From Pseudomonas sp. LRP2-20 (GTDB lineage: Bacteria; Pseudomonadota; Gammaproteobacteria; Pseudomonadales; Pseudomonadaceae), in NCBI RefSeq assembly GCF_024349685.1, contig NZ_AP025944.1, positions 5,783,001 to 5,847,000 of the forward strand: DNA of 64,000 nucleotides, in the 5' to 3' direction. Made by a program: the position numbers and the translations under genes. The notes beneath the pieces were generated by a model, which made no database searches, had not been told where the DNA came from, and worked only from the letters and a program-made list of their open reading frames with translations. Shown one piece after another: positions 25,212-33,577 of this stretch (positions are counted from its first letter, which is position 1; the number at the start of each line of letters is the position of its first letter).

Positions 25212-26126
25212 ATGCATATCGACCTCCGCCAGCTCCGCCACTTCATCGCCCTTGTCGAGCACCGCAGCTTCGTCGCCGCGGCGGCTGCGGTGAACCTGTC
25301 GCAATCGGCCTTCAGCCGTAGCATCCAGACCCTGGAGCACAACATCGGCTGCCGCCTGGTCGACCGCGCCAGCAAGGAACTCTCCCCCACCCGCCAGGGG
25401 TTGCTGGTGCTGGAGCACTCGCGGCGCCTGGTGCATGGCGCGCATAACCTGGTCAACGAGATCCACCAGTTCAATGGCGCCACCACCGGCGTGGTGCGCT
25501 TCGGCTCCGGCCCGGCACCCGCCGGCGGCCTGGTGCCACGGGCGGTGGCACGCTTCGTCGCTGAGTACCCGGCGGCACGCACCTGTTTCCAGGTGGATAA
25601 CTGGCAGGCGCTGAACCGCAAGCTGATCGCCGAGGAGATCGAGTTCTTCGTTGCCGACACACGCCAGTTCGAGTCCGACCCGGACTACCGCGTGCACAAG
25701 CTGGCTCCGCAGCGCTGGCACTTCTGCTGCCGGGCCGGGCACCCGCTGACCGAGCAGGCCGAGGTACGTGCACGGGATGTGTTCGACTACCCGCTGGCGA
25801 CCACTTTCCGCCCGCCGAACATCCGCAAGATCCTCAGCGACCTCAGCGGGCGCCAGGACTTTCTGCCGACGGTGGAGTGCGAGCATGGCTATGCATTGCT
25901 GAACGTGGTGATGCATTCGGACACCATCGGCATCGCCTGCAATGCCAACTTGCGGCCTTACCAGATGGAGCGGGGACTGGTTGCATTGAAACTGGTGGAC
26001 CTGGCACCGGAGCAGGAAGAGGCGTTCTATACCCGCTATGGGGTGGTGAGCCGGGTGGGGTATGGCTTGTCGCCGCTGGCGCAGGGGTTGGTCAGGCAGC
26101 TGATTGCCTGTGATACCGAGATCTGA
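25212..26126 (+). CDS. sftR: LysR-type regulator of sulfate-ester utilisation
   Basis: This 304-residue LysR-type transcriptional regulator has an N-terminal winged helix (MHIDLRQLRHFIALVEHRSF, with AAAAVNLSQSAFSRSIQTLE as the recognition region). An effector-binding domain of about 210 residues follows from ATTGVVRFGSGPAPAGG. It is divergent from sftP-astA and upstream of the ats genes, matching SftR of P. putida S-313, which activates ast/ats genes when sulfate esters are present. The effector pocket cannot be read by eye. Confidence 0.82.
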   Translation: MHIDLRQLRHFIALVEHRSFVAAAAAVNLSQSAFSRSIQTLEHNIGCRLVDRASKELSPTRQGLLVLEHSRRLVHGAHNLVNEIHQFNGATTGVVRFGSGPAPAGGLVPRAVARFVAEYPAARTCFQVDNWQALNRKLIAEEIEFFVADTRQFESDPDYRVHKLAPQRWHFCCRAGHPLTEQAEVRARDVFDYPLATTFRPPNIRKILSDLSGRQDFLPTVECEHGYALLNVVMHSDTIGIACNANLRPYQMERGLVALKLVDLAPEQEEAFYTRYGVVSRVGYGLSPLAQGLVRQLIACDTEI

Positions 26127-26154
26127 AGGGTGCAGCTCCCAGGAGTACGCCGTA

Positions 26155-26274
26155 CCTGTGGGAGCCGCGCTTGCCGGCGATGGGCCGCAAAGCGGCCCCG
26201 GCAATTTATGCAACAACCTTGAAATCGCGGGGCCGCTTCGCGGCCCATCGCCGGCAAGCGCGGCTCCCACAGGG
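26155..26274. repeat. REP palindrome pair, variant core
   Basis: Arms CCTGTGGGAGCCGCGCTTGC and complementary GCAAGCGCGGCTCCCACAGG enclose two GGGCCGC-rich inner hairpins. They lie in the gap between sftR and atsK stops. Confidence 0.85.
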
Positions 26275-26321
26275 ATCGCGCCAGCTTTTAACAATTGAGC
26301 AAGACAGGTTCTGCGCAGGGC

Positions 26322-27227
26322 TTAGCCTTTACGCGTAGTCCGGCTCAATTGCCCATCCACCCCAACCGGCACTTCACCGGCCAAGGTCACCCGACGCACC
26401 ACCCGCGGCTGGGTACCGTAGTCATCCACGGCATAATGCTGCGTGGCGCGGTTATCCCAGATCGCCACATCCCCCGCCTCCCAACGCCAGCGCACGGTGT
26501 TTTCCAGCCGCGTCACATGCCCCTGCAGCACCGCGAACAGGTGCTGCGAATCGGCCAGCGAATAGCCTTTGATGCGCTTCACGAAATGCCCCAACTGCAA
26601 CACCCGCTCACCACTGATCGGGTGCACCCGCACTACCGGGTGCTCGGTCTCGTACACGGTCGAGGTGAACACCTTGCGATAACGCTCAAGCTTCGCCGGG
26701 TCGACATCGGGCTTGATGCTCGCATAATCGTATTCATTGCTGTGCACCGCCCACAGCTTGTCGGCCAGCTCGCGCAGCGGCTCGGGCAGTTCCAGGTAGG
26801 CCGCCGCCGTGTTGGCCCACACGGTATCGCCACCGGAAGCCGGCGCCACCACGCTGCGCAGGATCGAGGCTTTGGGGTAGGCATCGACGAAGGTCACATC
26901 GGTGTGCCAGGAGTTGGCCCGCTGGCCTTCGGCGCCGTCCAGCTGCAGCAGGTAGCTGGTGCCGTCCACCACCGGCACGGTGGGGTGGGCGACCGGTTCG
27001 CCGAGCAGCTTGGCAAAGCCTTCCTGACCCCGGTCGTCCAGGTGGGTCTGGCCACGGAAGAAGATCACCTTGTGTTTCACCAGGGCGGCCTGGATGGCGT
27101 CAACGGTGGCGGCATCCAGGTCGGCGGACAGCTTCACCCCACGGATTTCGGCACCGATACGGCCGGCAACCGGATGGATGTCGAGTTCGAGGGCGTGTGG
27201 CGCGGAGGCCAGTGCGGCATTGCTCAT
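26322..27227 (-). CDS. atsK: Alpha-ketoglutarate-dependent alkylsulfatase dioxygenase
   Basis: This 301-residue Fe(II)/2-oxoglutarate dioxygenase of the TauD/AtsK family cleaves alkyl sulfate esters, releasing aldehyde and sulfate. The facial triad and 2-oxoglutarate anchor fall at the same positions as in S-313 AtsK: H108 and D110 in [10 protein letters not shown]264 in [11 protein letters not shown], and R275/R279 in PRVVRRV. The conserved [14 protein letters not shown] lies at about 51-64. Length is identical to the characterised enzyme. It follows atsR by 36 bases with an AAGGA site, so atsR-atsK form an operon transcribed leftward. Confidence 0.92.
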   Translation of the reverse strand: MSNAALASAPHALELDIHPVAGRIGAEIRGVKLSADLDAATVDAIQAALVKHKVIFFRGQTHLDDRGQEGFAKLLGEPVAHPTVPVVDGTSYLLQLDGAEGQRANSWHTDVTFVDAYPKASILRSVVAPASGGDTVWANTAAAYLELPEPLRELADKLWAVHSNEYDYASIKPDVDPAKLERYRKVFTSTVYETEHPVVRVHPISGERVLQLGHFVKRIKGYSLADSQHLFAVLQGHVTRLENTVRWRWEAGDVAIWDNRATQHYAVDDYGTQPRVVRRVTLAGEVPVGVDGQLSRTTRKG

Positions 27228-27263
27228 GGTCGTGGTCCTTGCGGTGATGGTCGGGTTGTGGGT

Positions 27264-28301
27264 TCAGCGGGCGGCCTGCACGGCCTGTTCGTGCTGCAGA
27301 GCGGTATCGAGGAAGCGCGGCTCGATCCAATCGGAAACCTGGAAGCCTCGGCGGATCAGGCGCTCGCGGGCGGCCAGGTCGACGCCCTGCTGCAACTGGG
27401 CGACAAAATCGGCGTCCAGCCGCGGATCGAAGTAATGGGCGAGGTCTTCCTGGGCCAGGTCATCGCTGAGGATGCTGCGTGGCCAATTGGCGTTGCTCGC
27501 CACCAGGTCAACGTAGGCATCGCGGTTGTGCTCGTCGCGCAGCCAACGGGTGGCCTGCTCCTGGGTATTGACCAGGCGCTGCACCAGCTCGGGGTATTTG
27601 CGGATGAAATCGCCCGTGCCGAGCAATACCGCCTGGGTGCTGCCGGCACCTGCCAGGTCGCGGGAATTGACCGGCAGCTCGACCAGCCCACGCTCACGCA
27701 GCGACAGCAGGTTGGACAAGCCCCAGGTAGCGTCGATCTGTTTGGCGGCCAGTGCCGCGTTGGCGGCGTTGAAATCCAGGTTGATCACTTTCAGGTCGCG
27801 CTCCGACAGCCCTTGGCTGGCCAACGCGCTGGCGAATGACAGCTGGTTGGCGGTGCCGCGGAACACCGCCACGCGCTTGCCCTTGAGGTCGTGCAGGGTC
27901 TTGATGCCGGAGCCCGGTACCACGCCCAGGTAGCTCTTCACCCCACGCACCCCGGCTGACAGCACGCGGGTGTCGAGGCCATTGGCCTTGCCAACGATCG
28001 CCGCCAGGTCGCCCAGGTAGGCGAAGTCAGCCTGGCCGTTGGCCAGGGCTTCGTTGACCACCGGACCTGCGCCCTTGAAGAAGTGCCAGTCGATACGGAT
28101 GCCGTCTTTGGCGAATTCCTTTTCCAGCAGTTGCTGGTCACGCAGTACATCGACCACGCCGCCAGCACTGTGCTTGCTGCCAGCGCTCAGGTCGGGCACG
28201 GCGATGCGGATGCTCTCTGGCTTGGCCAGCTCGGCCGCGTGACCGCTCAGGGTGAAGGCCAGACCGAGGGCAGTGATCAGGTGGCGCAGTGGGGTTTTCA
28301 T
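27264..28301 (-). CDS. atsR: Sulfate-ester/alkyl sulfate ABC transporter binding protein
   Basis: This 345-residue periplasmic binding protein of the SsuA/TauA/NrtA class has a signal peptide (LITALGLAFTLSGHAAE). The fold markers DWHFFKGAGPVVNEALANGQ and DFAYLGDLAAIVGKANGL show the typical nitrate/sulfonate-binding pattern. It is upstream of and co-directional with atsK, and divergent from the permease and ATPase genes atsB and atsC, with which it should form one importer. The position and length match AtsR of P. putida S-313. Confidence 0.88.
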   Translation of the reverse strand: MKTPLRHLITALGLAFTLSGHAAELAKPESIRIAVPDLSAGSKHSAGGVVDVLRDQQLLEKEFAKDGIRIDWHFFKGAGPVVNEALANGQADFAYLGDLAAIVGKANGLDTRVLSAGVRGVKSYLGVVPGSGIKTLHDLKGKRVAVFRGTANQLSFASALASQGLSERDLKVINLDFNAANAALAAKQIDATWGLSNLLSLRERGLVELPVNSRDLAGAGSTQAVLLGTGDFIRKYPELVQRLVNTQEQATRWLRDEHNRDAYVDLVASNANWPRSILSDDLAQEDLAHYFDPRLDADFVAQLQQGVDLAARERLIRRGFQVSDWIEPRFLDTALQHEQAVQAAR

Positions 28302-28598
28302 GGCAAGGCTCCTTGGCAGGCTGCCACCGGCGATGGCCGGCGCTTTGGCCAGAAGCTAGGCAGGTCTGGTTAGAACCTACAAAGATCAAAACTTCATTTT
28401 TTAGTAACTGAAAGACATAAATCAGCATCCATGCGGGGCGCGGAGGGGCTTGCGGGAAACGCATGGAAAATATGAGCAAAACGCAATGACGAGGGGGTTC
28501 CGCATGCATGGCTTGCATGCTCTTATCTCTTGAAAGTCGCTTTGGTGAATTTTTAATTCCATAAGTGCATAACATTGGAACGCTTCGAGAGATGCCCG
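28302..28598. promoter_or_regulatory. atsR/atsB divergent control region
   Basis: This 297-base AT-richer gap carries the inverted repeat GCATGC-ATGGCTT-GCATGC at 28502-28520. A/T-rich stretches lie near 28380-28425 and 28545-28575. Both atsRK and atsBC must start here, so binding sites for SftR and/or CysB are expected. No promoter box is convincing by eye. Confidence 0.4.
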
Positions 28599-30203
28599 AT
28601 GAATGGAGTTCTGAGCAGGATTCGAGGGGGGCCGCTGCGCGGCCCATTCGCGGCGCGAGGCCGCTCCCACAGGGACCGCGTCCTCTCCGGGGAGCGGGCA
28701 CTGCCTTGGTTGCTGCCGGCGTTGATTGCGCTGCTGTGGGTGGTTGCGAGCCGGCAGCACTGGATGAGCGAGCAGATCCTGCCGGCACCTTCACTGGTGT
28801 GGCAAAGCGCGCTGGAGTTTGGCTCCGGTGAGCTCTGGGGGCACTTGTGGATAAGTCTGCAGCGGCTGTTCTGGGGCTTGTTGGCGGGCATCAGCAGCGG
28901 CTTGCTGCTCGGCAGCTGGCTGGGCACCTCTCGCCATGCGCAGACCTTGGTACTGCCGACCTTCGTGGCCCTGGCGCAGATCCCCACCCTGGCCTGGATC
29001 CCGCTGTTCATGCTGTTCTTCGGTATCGGCGAGCTGCTCAAGCTGGTGGTGCTGGTGAAGGCGGTGGTGGTGCCGGTCACCTTGCACACCCTGGTTGGCG
29101 TGCGCGATGCCCAGCCCAAGTTGCGCGAAGCCGCCACCGCCCTGCGCCTGCCACGCCATCTGTTGTTCCTGCGCCTGCTGCTGCCGGCCGCCCTGCCCGC
29201 CTTCCTCACCGGCGTGCGCCTGGCCCTGGCGACTGGCTGGACCTCGTTGCTGGCCGTTGAATTGCTTGCCTCCAGCGAAGGCATCGGTTACCTGATGGTC
29301 TGGGGCCGGCAGCTGTTCATGCTCGACCTGGTGCTGCTGTGCATCCTGGTGATCGGCCTGGTCGGCGCGCTGCTGGAGCGTGGCTTCTCGACCTTGGAAA
29401 AGCGCCTGCTGTTCTGGCCGCAACCGGCCACTGGCGAACAACATCGCGGGCCCATTCCACGGGGCTGGCAAAGCCTGCTGCTACCGGCGGCACTGCTGGC
29501 GCTGTGGCAAGCCAGCAACAGCTTCGGCTGGGTCGACCCGAACATCCTCACTTCGCCGCTGAACGTATTGCACACACTGTTCGGCGGGCTGGCCGATGGT
29601 TCGCTGCCAGAGGCCATGCTGCTGAGCCTGCAGCGCACCCTGACCGGCCTGCTCCTGGGCGGCGGCGCCGGCTTGCTCAGCGGGCTGTTGCTGGGGCTTT
29701 CCCACCACGCAGAACGCCTCTTCGGGCCAAGCCTTTCAGCCCTGCGCCAAGTGGCGCTGTTCGCCTGGGTCCCCTTGCTCACCGCCTGGTTCGGCCTGGG
29801 CGAAGGGGCCAAGAACGTGTTCGTCGGCCTGGCTGCATTCTTTCCGCTGCTGATCGCTACCCAACGAGGTATCGCCAGCCTCTCGCCGCAACTGGGCGAG
29901 GCGGCCCGCACACTTCGCCTGAACCTGTGGCAACGCCTGCGCCTTCTGGTGTTGCCGGGTGCTGCACCGGCCATCTTTGCCGGCCTGCGCCTGTCGCTGA
30001 TCTATGCCTGGCTCGGCACCATCGGCGCCGAGTACTTCATGCCCTCGGACGGCGGCATCGCCAGCCTGATGATCGGCGCACAACAACTGTTTCGCATGGA
30101 CCAGGTGATGGCCGCGATGGTCCTGATCGGCCTGGTCGGCGCCCTGCTCGGCGCCCTCGGTCAACACCTCGAATCGCGCGCCACGCGCTGGAGAACCGCA
30201 TGA
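28599..30203 (+). CDS. atsB: Fused two-domain permease of the sulfate-ester ABC transporter
   Basis: A protein of about 534 residues with two tandem permease domains. Each has about six membrane helices and an EAA loop: EAATALRLPRHLLFLRLLLP and EAARTLRLNLWQRLRLLVLP. A single chain therefore forms the whole channel, as in AtsB of S-313. The ATG at 28599 (MNGVLS) is likely, since TTG 28575 is poorer. Codons about 10-26 are made of a REP element (28629-28676), giving a basic leader GPFAARGRSHRD before the first helix. The stop overlaps the atsC start. The true start could instead lie after the REP. Confidence 0.85.
   Translation: MNGVLSRIRGGPLRGPFAARGRSHRDRVLSGERALPWLLPALIALLWVVASRQHWMSEQILPAPSLVWQSALEFGSGELWGHLWISLQRLFWGLLAGISSGLLLGSWLGTSRHAQTLVLPTFVALAQIPTLAWIPLFMLFFGIGELLKLVVLVKAVVVPVTLHTLVGVRDAQPKLREAATALRLPRHLLFLRLLLPAALPAFLTGVRLALATGWTSLLAVELLASSEGIGYLMVWGRQLFMLDLVLLCILVIGLVGALLERGFSTLEKRLLFWPQPATGEQHRGPIPRGWQSLLLPAALLALWQASNSFGWVDPNILTSPLNVLHTLFGGLADGSLPEAMLLSLQRTLTGLLLGGGAGLLSGLLLGLSHHAERLFGPSLSALRQVALFAWVPLLTAWFGLGEGAKNVFVGLAAFFPLLIATQRGIASLSPQLGEAARTLRLNLWQRLRLLVLPGAAPAIFAGLRLSLIYAWLGTIGAEYFMPSDGGIASLMIGAQQLFRMDQVMAAMVLIGLVGALLGALGQHLESRATRWRTA
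28629..28676 (+). repeat. Single REP unit inside the atsB reading frame
   Basis: GGCCCATTCGCGGCGCGAGG followed by CCGCTCCCACAGGGACC is a clear REP unit. It lies downstream of the likely atsB start and is read through in frame without a stop. Confidence 0.75.
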
Positions 30204-31063
30204 ACGCCTTCAATGCCTCGCACCTGCTCGCGGCCAATCAGGCCGACACCACGCCACCGCTGGTCAGCTTCGAAGGCGTCGGCAAAACCTTCAGCGTCGA
30301 TGGCCAGCCCTTCGAGGCCATCCGCAATTTCAACCTGGCCATCAACGAAGGCGAGTTCATCGCCATCGTTGGCGCCTCGGGCTGCGGCAAGTCGACCCTG
30401 CTGCGCCTGCTGGTCGGGCTGGACACCGAATACAGCGGCAGCATCCGCGTCGATGGCCAGGCGGTCAGCGGCATCGGCGGCGAGCGTGGCATCGTGTTCC
30501 AGGAGCATCGCCTGTTCCCTTGGCTGACGGTGGAGCAGAACATCGGCCTGGGTCTGGTCAACGAAAACCTGACCCAGGGCGAGCGCGCCCGGCGTGTGCA
30601 CGAGTTCGTGCAACTGGTGGGCCTGGTCGGTTTCGAATCGGCCTACCCGCACCAGCTGTCCGGCGGCATGGCCCAGCGCGTGGCGATTGCCCGTGGCCTG
30701 GTGGCCAGCCCGCGCATCCTGCTGCTCGACGAGCCGTTCGGCGCGCTCGATGCACTGACCCGCCAGCAGCTGCAGGACGAACTGCTGGCCATCCGCGAAC
30801 GTGCCGGCATCACCACCTTGCTGGTGACCCACGATGCCGAAGAAGCCACCTACCTGGCCGACCGGGTTGTGGTGCTGGAACCGCGCCCCGGTCGCATCAA
30901 GTCGGTGGTGGAAATCGGCCTGCCGCACCCGCGCCTGCGCACCGGTGTGGCGTTGCATGGGCTGCGCGAAAAGGTCCTGCACCAGATCACTGGCGACGGC
31001 GGCTACCTGCCGCCGCCAGCACGCCGGGTAGAGGGATTGCGGCCCGAACTGATCGCCCTCTAG
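30200..31063 (+). CDS. atsC: ATP-binding protein of the sulfate-ester ABC transporter
   Basis: This 287-residue ABC ATPase belongs to the SsuB/TauB/NrtD class. Seen motifs are Walker A GASGCGKST, the short Q-loop region IVFQEHRLFPWLT, signature LSGGMAQRVAIARGL, Walker B ILLLDEPFGALDALT and H-loop LLVTHDAEEA. The GALDALTRQQLQ and HDAEEATYLADRV wording is typical of this class. It overlaps atsB by four bases. It should drive import of sulfate esters with AtsR and AtsB. Its TAG stop is shared, within CTAG, with the stop of the convergent toxin-like gene. Confidence 0.9.
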   Translation: MNAFNASHLLAANQADTTPPLVSFEGVGKTFSVDGQPFEAIRNFNLAINEGEFIAIVGASGCGKSTLLRLLVGLDTEYSGSIRVDGQAVSGIGGERGIVFQEHRLFPWLTVEQNIGLGLVNENLTQGERARRVHEFVQLVGLVGFESAYPHQLSGGMAQRVAIARGLVASPRILLLDEPFGALDALTRQQLQDELLAIRERAGITTLLVTHDAEEATYLADRVVVLEPRPGRIKSVVEIGLPHPRLRTGVALHGLREKVLHQITGDGGYLPPPARRVEGLRPELIAL

Positions 31064-33231
31064 GTCCACTCCGAAGCCGGGAAGAAACGCTCGACCACAG
31101 CGTCATGCTGCACCAGCTGCTGGTAAGCCTGGCGGTCGAAGGGCAAGCCGGTGCGCATGGCGTAAACCGGCTTGCCCGTGGGCTTGGCGACCTCACGCAA
31201 GCGGATGCGCAGGAAACGGTAATGGGCACCGCTGACCTCACCGGCGGACTCGATCTGGAAGTAACGCCCCGGCGTGAACAGTACCTCAGCCTCCTGCCAG
31301 TTCAACGACAGGGAGGCCACCGGCACACCACTGGCCTGGCCATCGGCGAGCAGCTCGTACAACACCGTATTGTCATCGAAATGCCCCGCCACCTGTTCCA
31401 GCGGCAGGTTGGCCGCCTCCTTGGGCAGCATGAACCGGCGCGGGATGAACGGGCTTTCGGTAAACGACGTGATGTCGGTGCTGACCAGCACATCACCCTG
31501 GCGGATTGCACCAGCCCGCCAGCGCGCCCCGATGGTCACACGCGGGCCACGACCTCCGCGCCACAGTACCTTGGCATCGCTGGCAGGCAGTTGCTCCATC
31601 GAGTCGAACAGGTTGTCGAGGTAAGCCCGCAACTCGTCTTCAGGTACTGCCGCCAAGCGTTGCCTGCCGATACTGAACACATCGTTGGCCTTGGCCATGT
31701 GGCTGCTGTATTGCTCGATCAGGTTGTTGTGCACTTCACCTTCGTGCTTGAAGCTGTAGAAGCGTTTGCCCTGGCGCTCGACATGCGGCGTACCGAATTC
31801 GTCCATTGGCGCCATGTGCCCTTCGAACTCGGGCAAGTCGGCCTGGTTCAGCAAGCCTCTGTGACGCTGGCGCACAGCACGCGAAACCAGGTCGCTGGAC
31901 GTGTCATCCACCGCCATGTAGGTGTCCCACTGTTCAGGAACCCCCTTGGGCAGCAGCGAGAACACCGAAAACGCTATCACCAGCACGTCGCCCAAGGCTG
32001 AGGTGAACGCTTCAATGCGTTGAGCCTTGGTAGGAGCATGCACCAACGCATCGATATCCAGCGCAAGGCGGACGCTGCCGAGCACGAACAGCACCATGCC
32101 GAAGGGCTGCCATGCCAGGCTTAACACACTCAGTGCAGTGATCGCGATACCCAGCGCATGGCGCCAGAGCTGCTTGCGCAGGTCGCTGTTGGAGACCAGA
32201 ACACGGTGGCTGGCCTCGATGTCATCCTTGACCCAGTCAGCCATCTGCTCGAACAGCGGCCGAGAGACTTCGGCGCCCAGGCCAAACGGCCAGTGTGGCA
32301 CCGGCCCCTTCCCACTGCGCTCACGCAGTATCTGCAGCCCCGCCTTGCGCGTGGCCTCGTCAACCTGGGCGTAGGGCTGGTGCAGGGCGTCGTACCATCG
32401 CAGCCCATCTTCCGCGTGCAAACGCCTGGAGACCCAGATGCGCAAAGCGGCTACGTCATCGAATGCACGCAGTACCACGTCCGCAGTCGGGGTATAGAGA
32501 AGAAAGCGGCCACTGGGGACAGCGAAGGTCAGCAGGTGCCCCCCACCGTGCATCGGGTAGTAGCGAACCGAATAGTCTCCGCCGCCGCCTGGGTCTTGCA
32601 AACTGGCCAGGCTCAGACGCTTCCCGGCCTCCAGCCCCATCCAGGTCCATAGCCGCTGGCGATCCTCGGTGGTGATGTGGCCATCGGAGAGGCTGCTTTC
32701 GATGGCGGCGATGAAACGAACCTTGAGCAGCAGCGGCAAGTCCTTGCCTTCATTGCGCCAGAATTGATCCGTACGCTCACGCACCACGCTGGCAAAGTCG
32801 AGTTCCCAAAAATGGCTCCTGACCTGCACCGGGTCAAGCTTCACTTCATTCTCTGCACCGTATGCCTTCGCGTCAGGGCCTTCATTGTAAAACCCATTCA
32901 AGCTGAAGATAGCGTCGGCATCTTCATCCTGCACCTCCACATCAAGCCGCCTGATCCACAACTCGGTAAAGGTCACTGAGCTGACCGGTGCACGGTGGTG
33001 TGTCCAACCGGTAAAGCAGCGGGCTCGCCGGTTGTCCCCCATACGGAAGTGGTGCCACCACACTTGGTCGGGGTCCAGCGCCAGGCCGGTCTGCGTCGAC
33101 AGATAAGCGCTTGCCTGCTCGTGCGCCAGCGAGTGCAGGTCAGGAAATGCCTCCCGATATCGCCGGGCCTTCTCCACAATGACCTTGGCGTCCTTGAGCC
33201 ACTCGAGGCTCTGCTCGTAGGGGTCGCTCAT
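31060..33231 (-). CDS. Predicted toxin: DUF6543-like N-terminus with C-terminal ADP-ribosyltransferase signature
   Basis: A protein of 723 residues from ATG 33231, chosen because GAGGAG sits seven bases upstream (another ATG is at 33237). Positions below count from 33237. Residues about 55-180 match the pattern of DUF6543 (dermonecrotic-toxin-like) proteins of pseudomonads: FTGWTHHRAPVSS, FTELWIRRLDV, GFYNEGPDAKAYG and SHFWELDF. Hydrophobic segments lie at about 359-395 and 412-430. The C-terminal part shows an R-S-E ADP-ribosyltransferase layout: R560 in LWRGGRG, STDITSF at 586-592 and QEAEVLFTPGRYF with E649/E651. No signal peptide, secretion gene or immunity gene is adjacent. Function is inferred. 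Confidence 0.7.
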   Translation of the reverse strand: MSDPYEQSLEWLKDAKVIVEKARRYREAFPDLHSLAHEQASAYLSTQTGLALDPDQVWWHHFRMGDNRRARCFTGWTHHRAPVSSVTFTELWIRRLDVEVQDEDADAIFSLNGFYNEGPDAKAYGAENEVKLDPVQVRSHFWELDFASVVRERTDQFWRNEGKDLPLLLKVRFIAAIESSLSDGHITTEDRQRLWTWMGLEAGKRLSLASLQDPGGGGDYSVRYYPMHGGGHLLTFAVPSGRFLLYTPTADVVLRAFDDVAALRIWVSRRLHAEDGLRWYDALHQPYAQVDEATRKAGLQILRERSGKGPVPHWPFGLGAEVSRPLFEQMADWVKDDIEASHRVLVSNSDLRKQLWRHALGIAITALSVLSLAWQPFGMVLFVLGSVRLALDIDALVHAPTKAQRIEAFTSALGDVLVIAFSVFSLLPKGVPEQWDTYMAVDDTSSDLVSRAVRQRHRGLLNQADLPEFEGHMAPMDEFGTPHVERQGKRFYSFKHEGEVHNNLIEQYSSHMAKANDVFSIGRQRLAAVPEDELRAYLDNLFDSMEQLPASDAKVLWRGGRGPRVTIGARWRAGAIRQGDVLVSTDITSFTESPFIPRRFMLPKEAANLPLEQVAGHFDDNTVLYELLADGQASGVPVASLSLNWQEAEVLFTPGRYFQIESAGEVSGAHYRFLRIRLREVAKPTGKPVYAMRTGLPFDRQAYQQLVQHDAVVERFFPASEWT

Positions 33232-33295
33232 GCTCATGCTCCTCGGATTGAAAGCGTTGAAACTGCTCCGCCCCGAGGTGATTAATGGGGTACTG

Positions 33296-33577
33296 CTATG
33301 CCACCCCCAGCCCGCGCAAGTATTCCCAGGGGTAGATACCCCGTTGATGTCCGTCGCTGAACAGCAATTGCACGCCGTACCCCTGCGGCTCGATGTGCTC
33401 TACCCGCACATCGTCCTGCACCACGCCAATTGCACCGCGCCAATGGGCGGCGCGGCATTGCGAGCACGGGCAGGCACCGCGCAAGCGCGCATGGCTGATG
33501 ACCTGCTCGCCATCCTGCCAGCGCACGGTCAGTTGCCCTGCCTCGCGTTGATTGCGTATTGCATTGGGGCTGTTCAT
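33296..33577 (-). CDS. DUF971-family protein
   Basis: This 93-residue protein, MNSPNAIRNQREAGQL, carries the DUF971 (GBBH-like N-terminal) pattern: LTVRWQDGEQ, RLRGACPCSQCRAAH and HQRGIYPWEYLRGL. The CPCSQC cysteines could bind a metal. DUF971 proteins are often encoded near Fe-S or mono-iron enzymes, but the family has no firm biochemical role. The ATG overlaps the HEAT-protein stop (ATGA), making it the last gene of the operon that starts with the GntR gene at 40590. Confidence 0.8.
   Translation of the reverse strand: MNSPNAIRNQREAGQLTVRWQDGEQVISHARLRGACPCSQCRAAHWRGAIGVVQDDVRVEHIEPQGYGVQLLFSDGHQRGIYPWEYLRGLGVA

Noticed and set aside
29339..30199. Extension of the atsC frame into atsB
   Set aside because: The extension lies inside atsB in another frame. 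ATG 30200 with the four-base overlap is the natural start.
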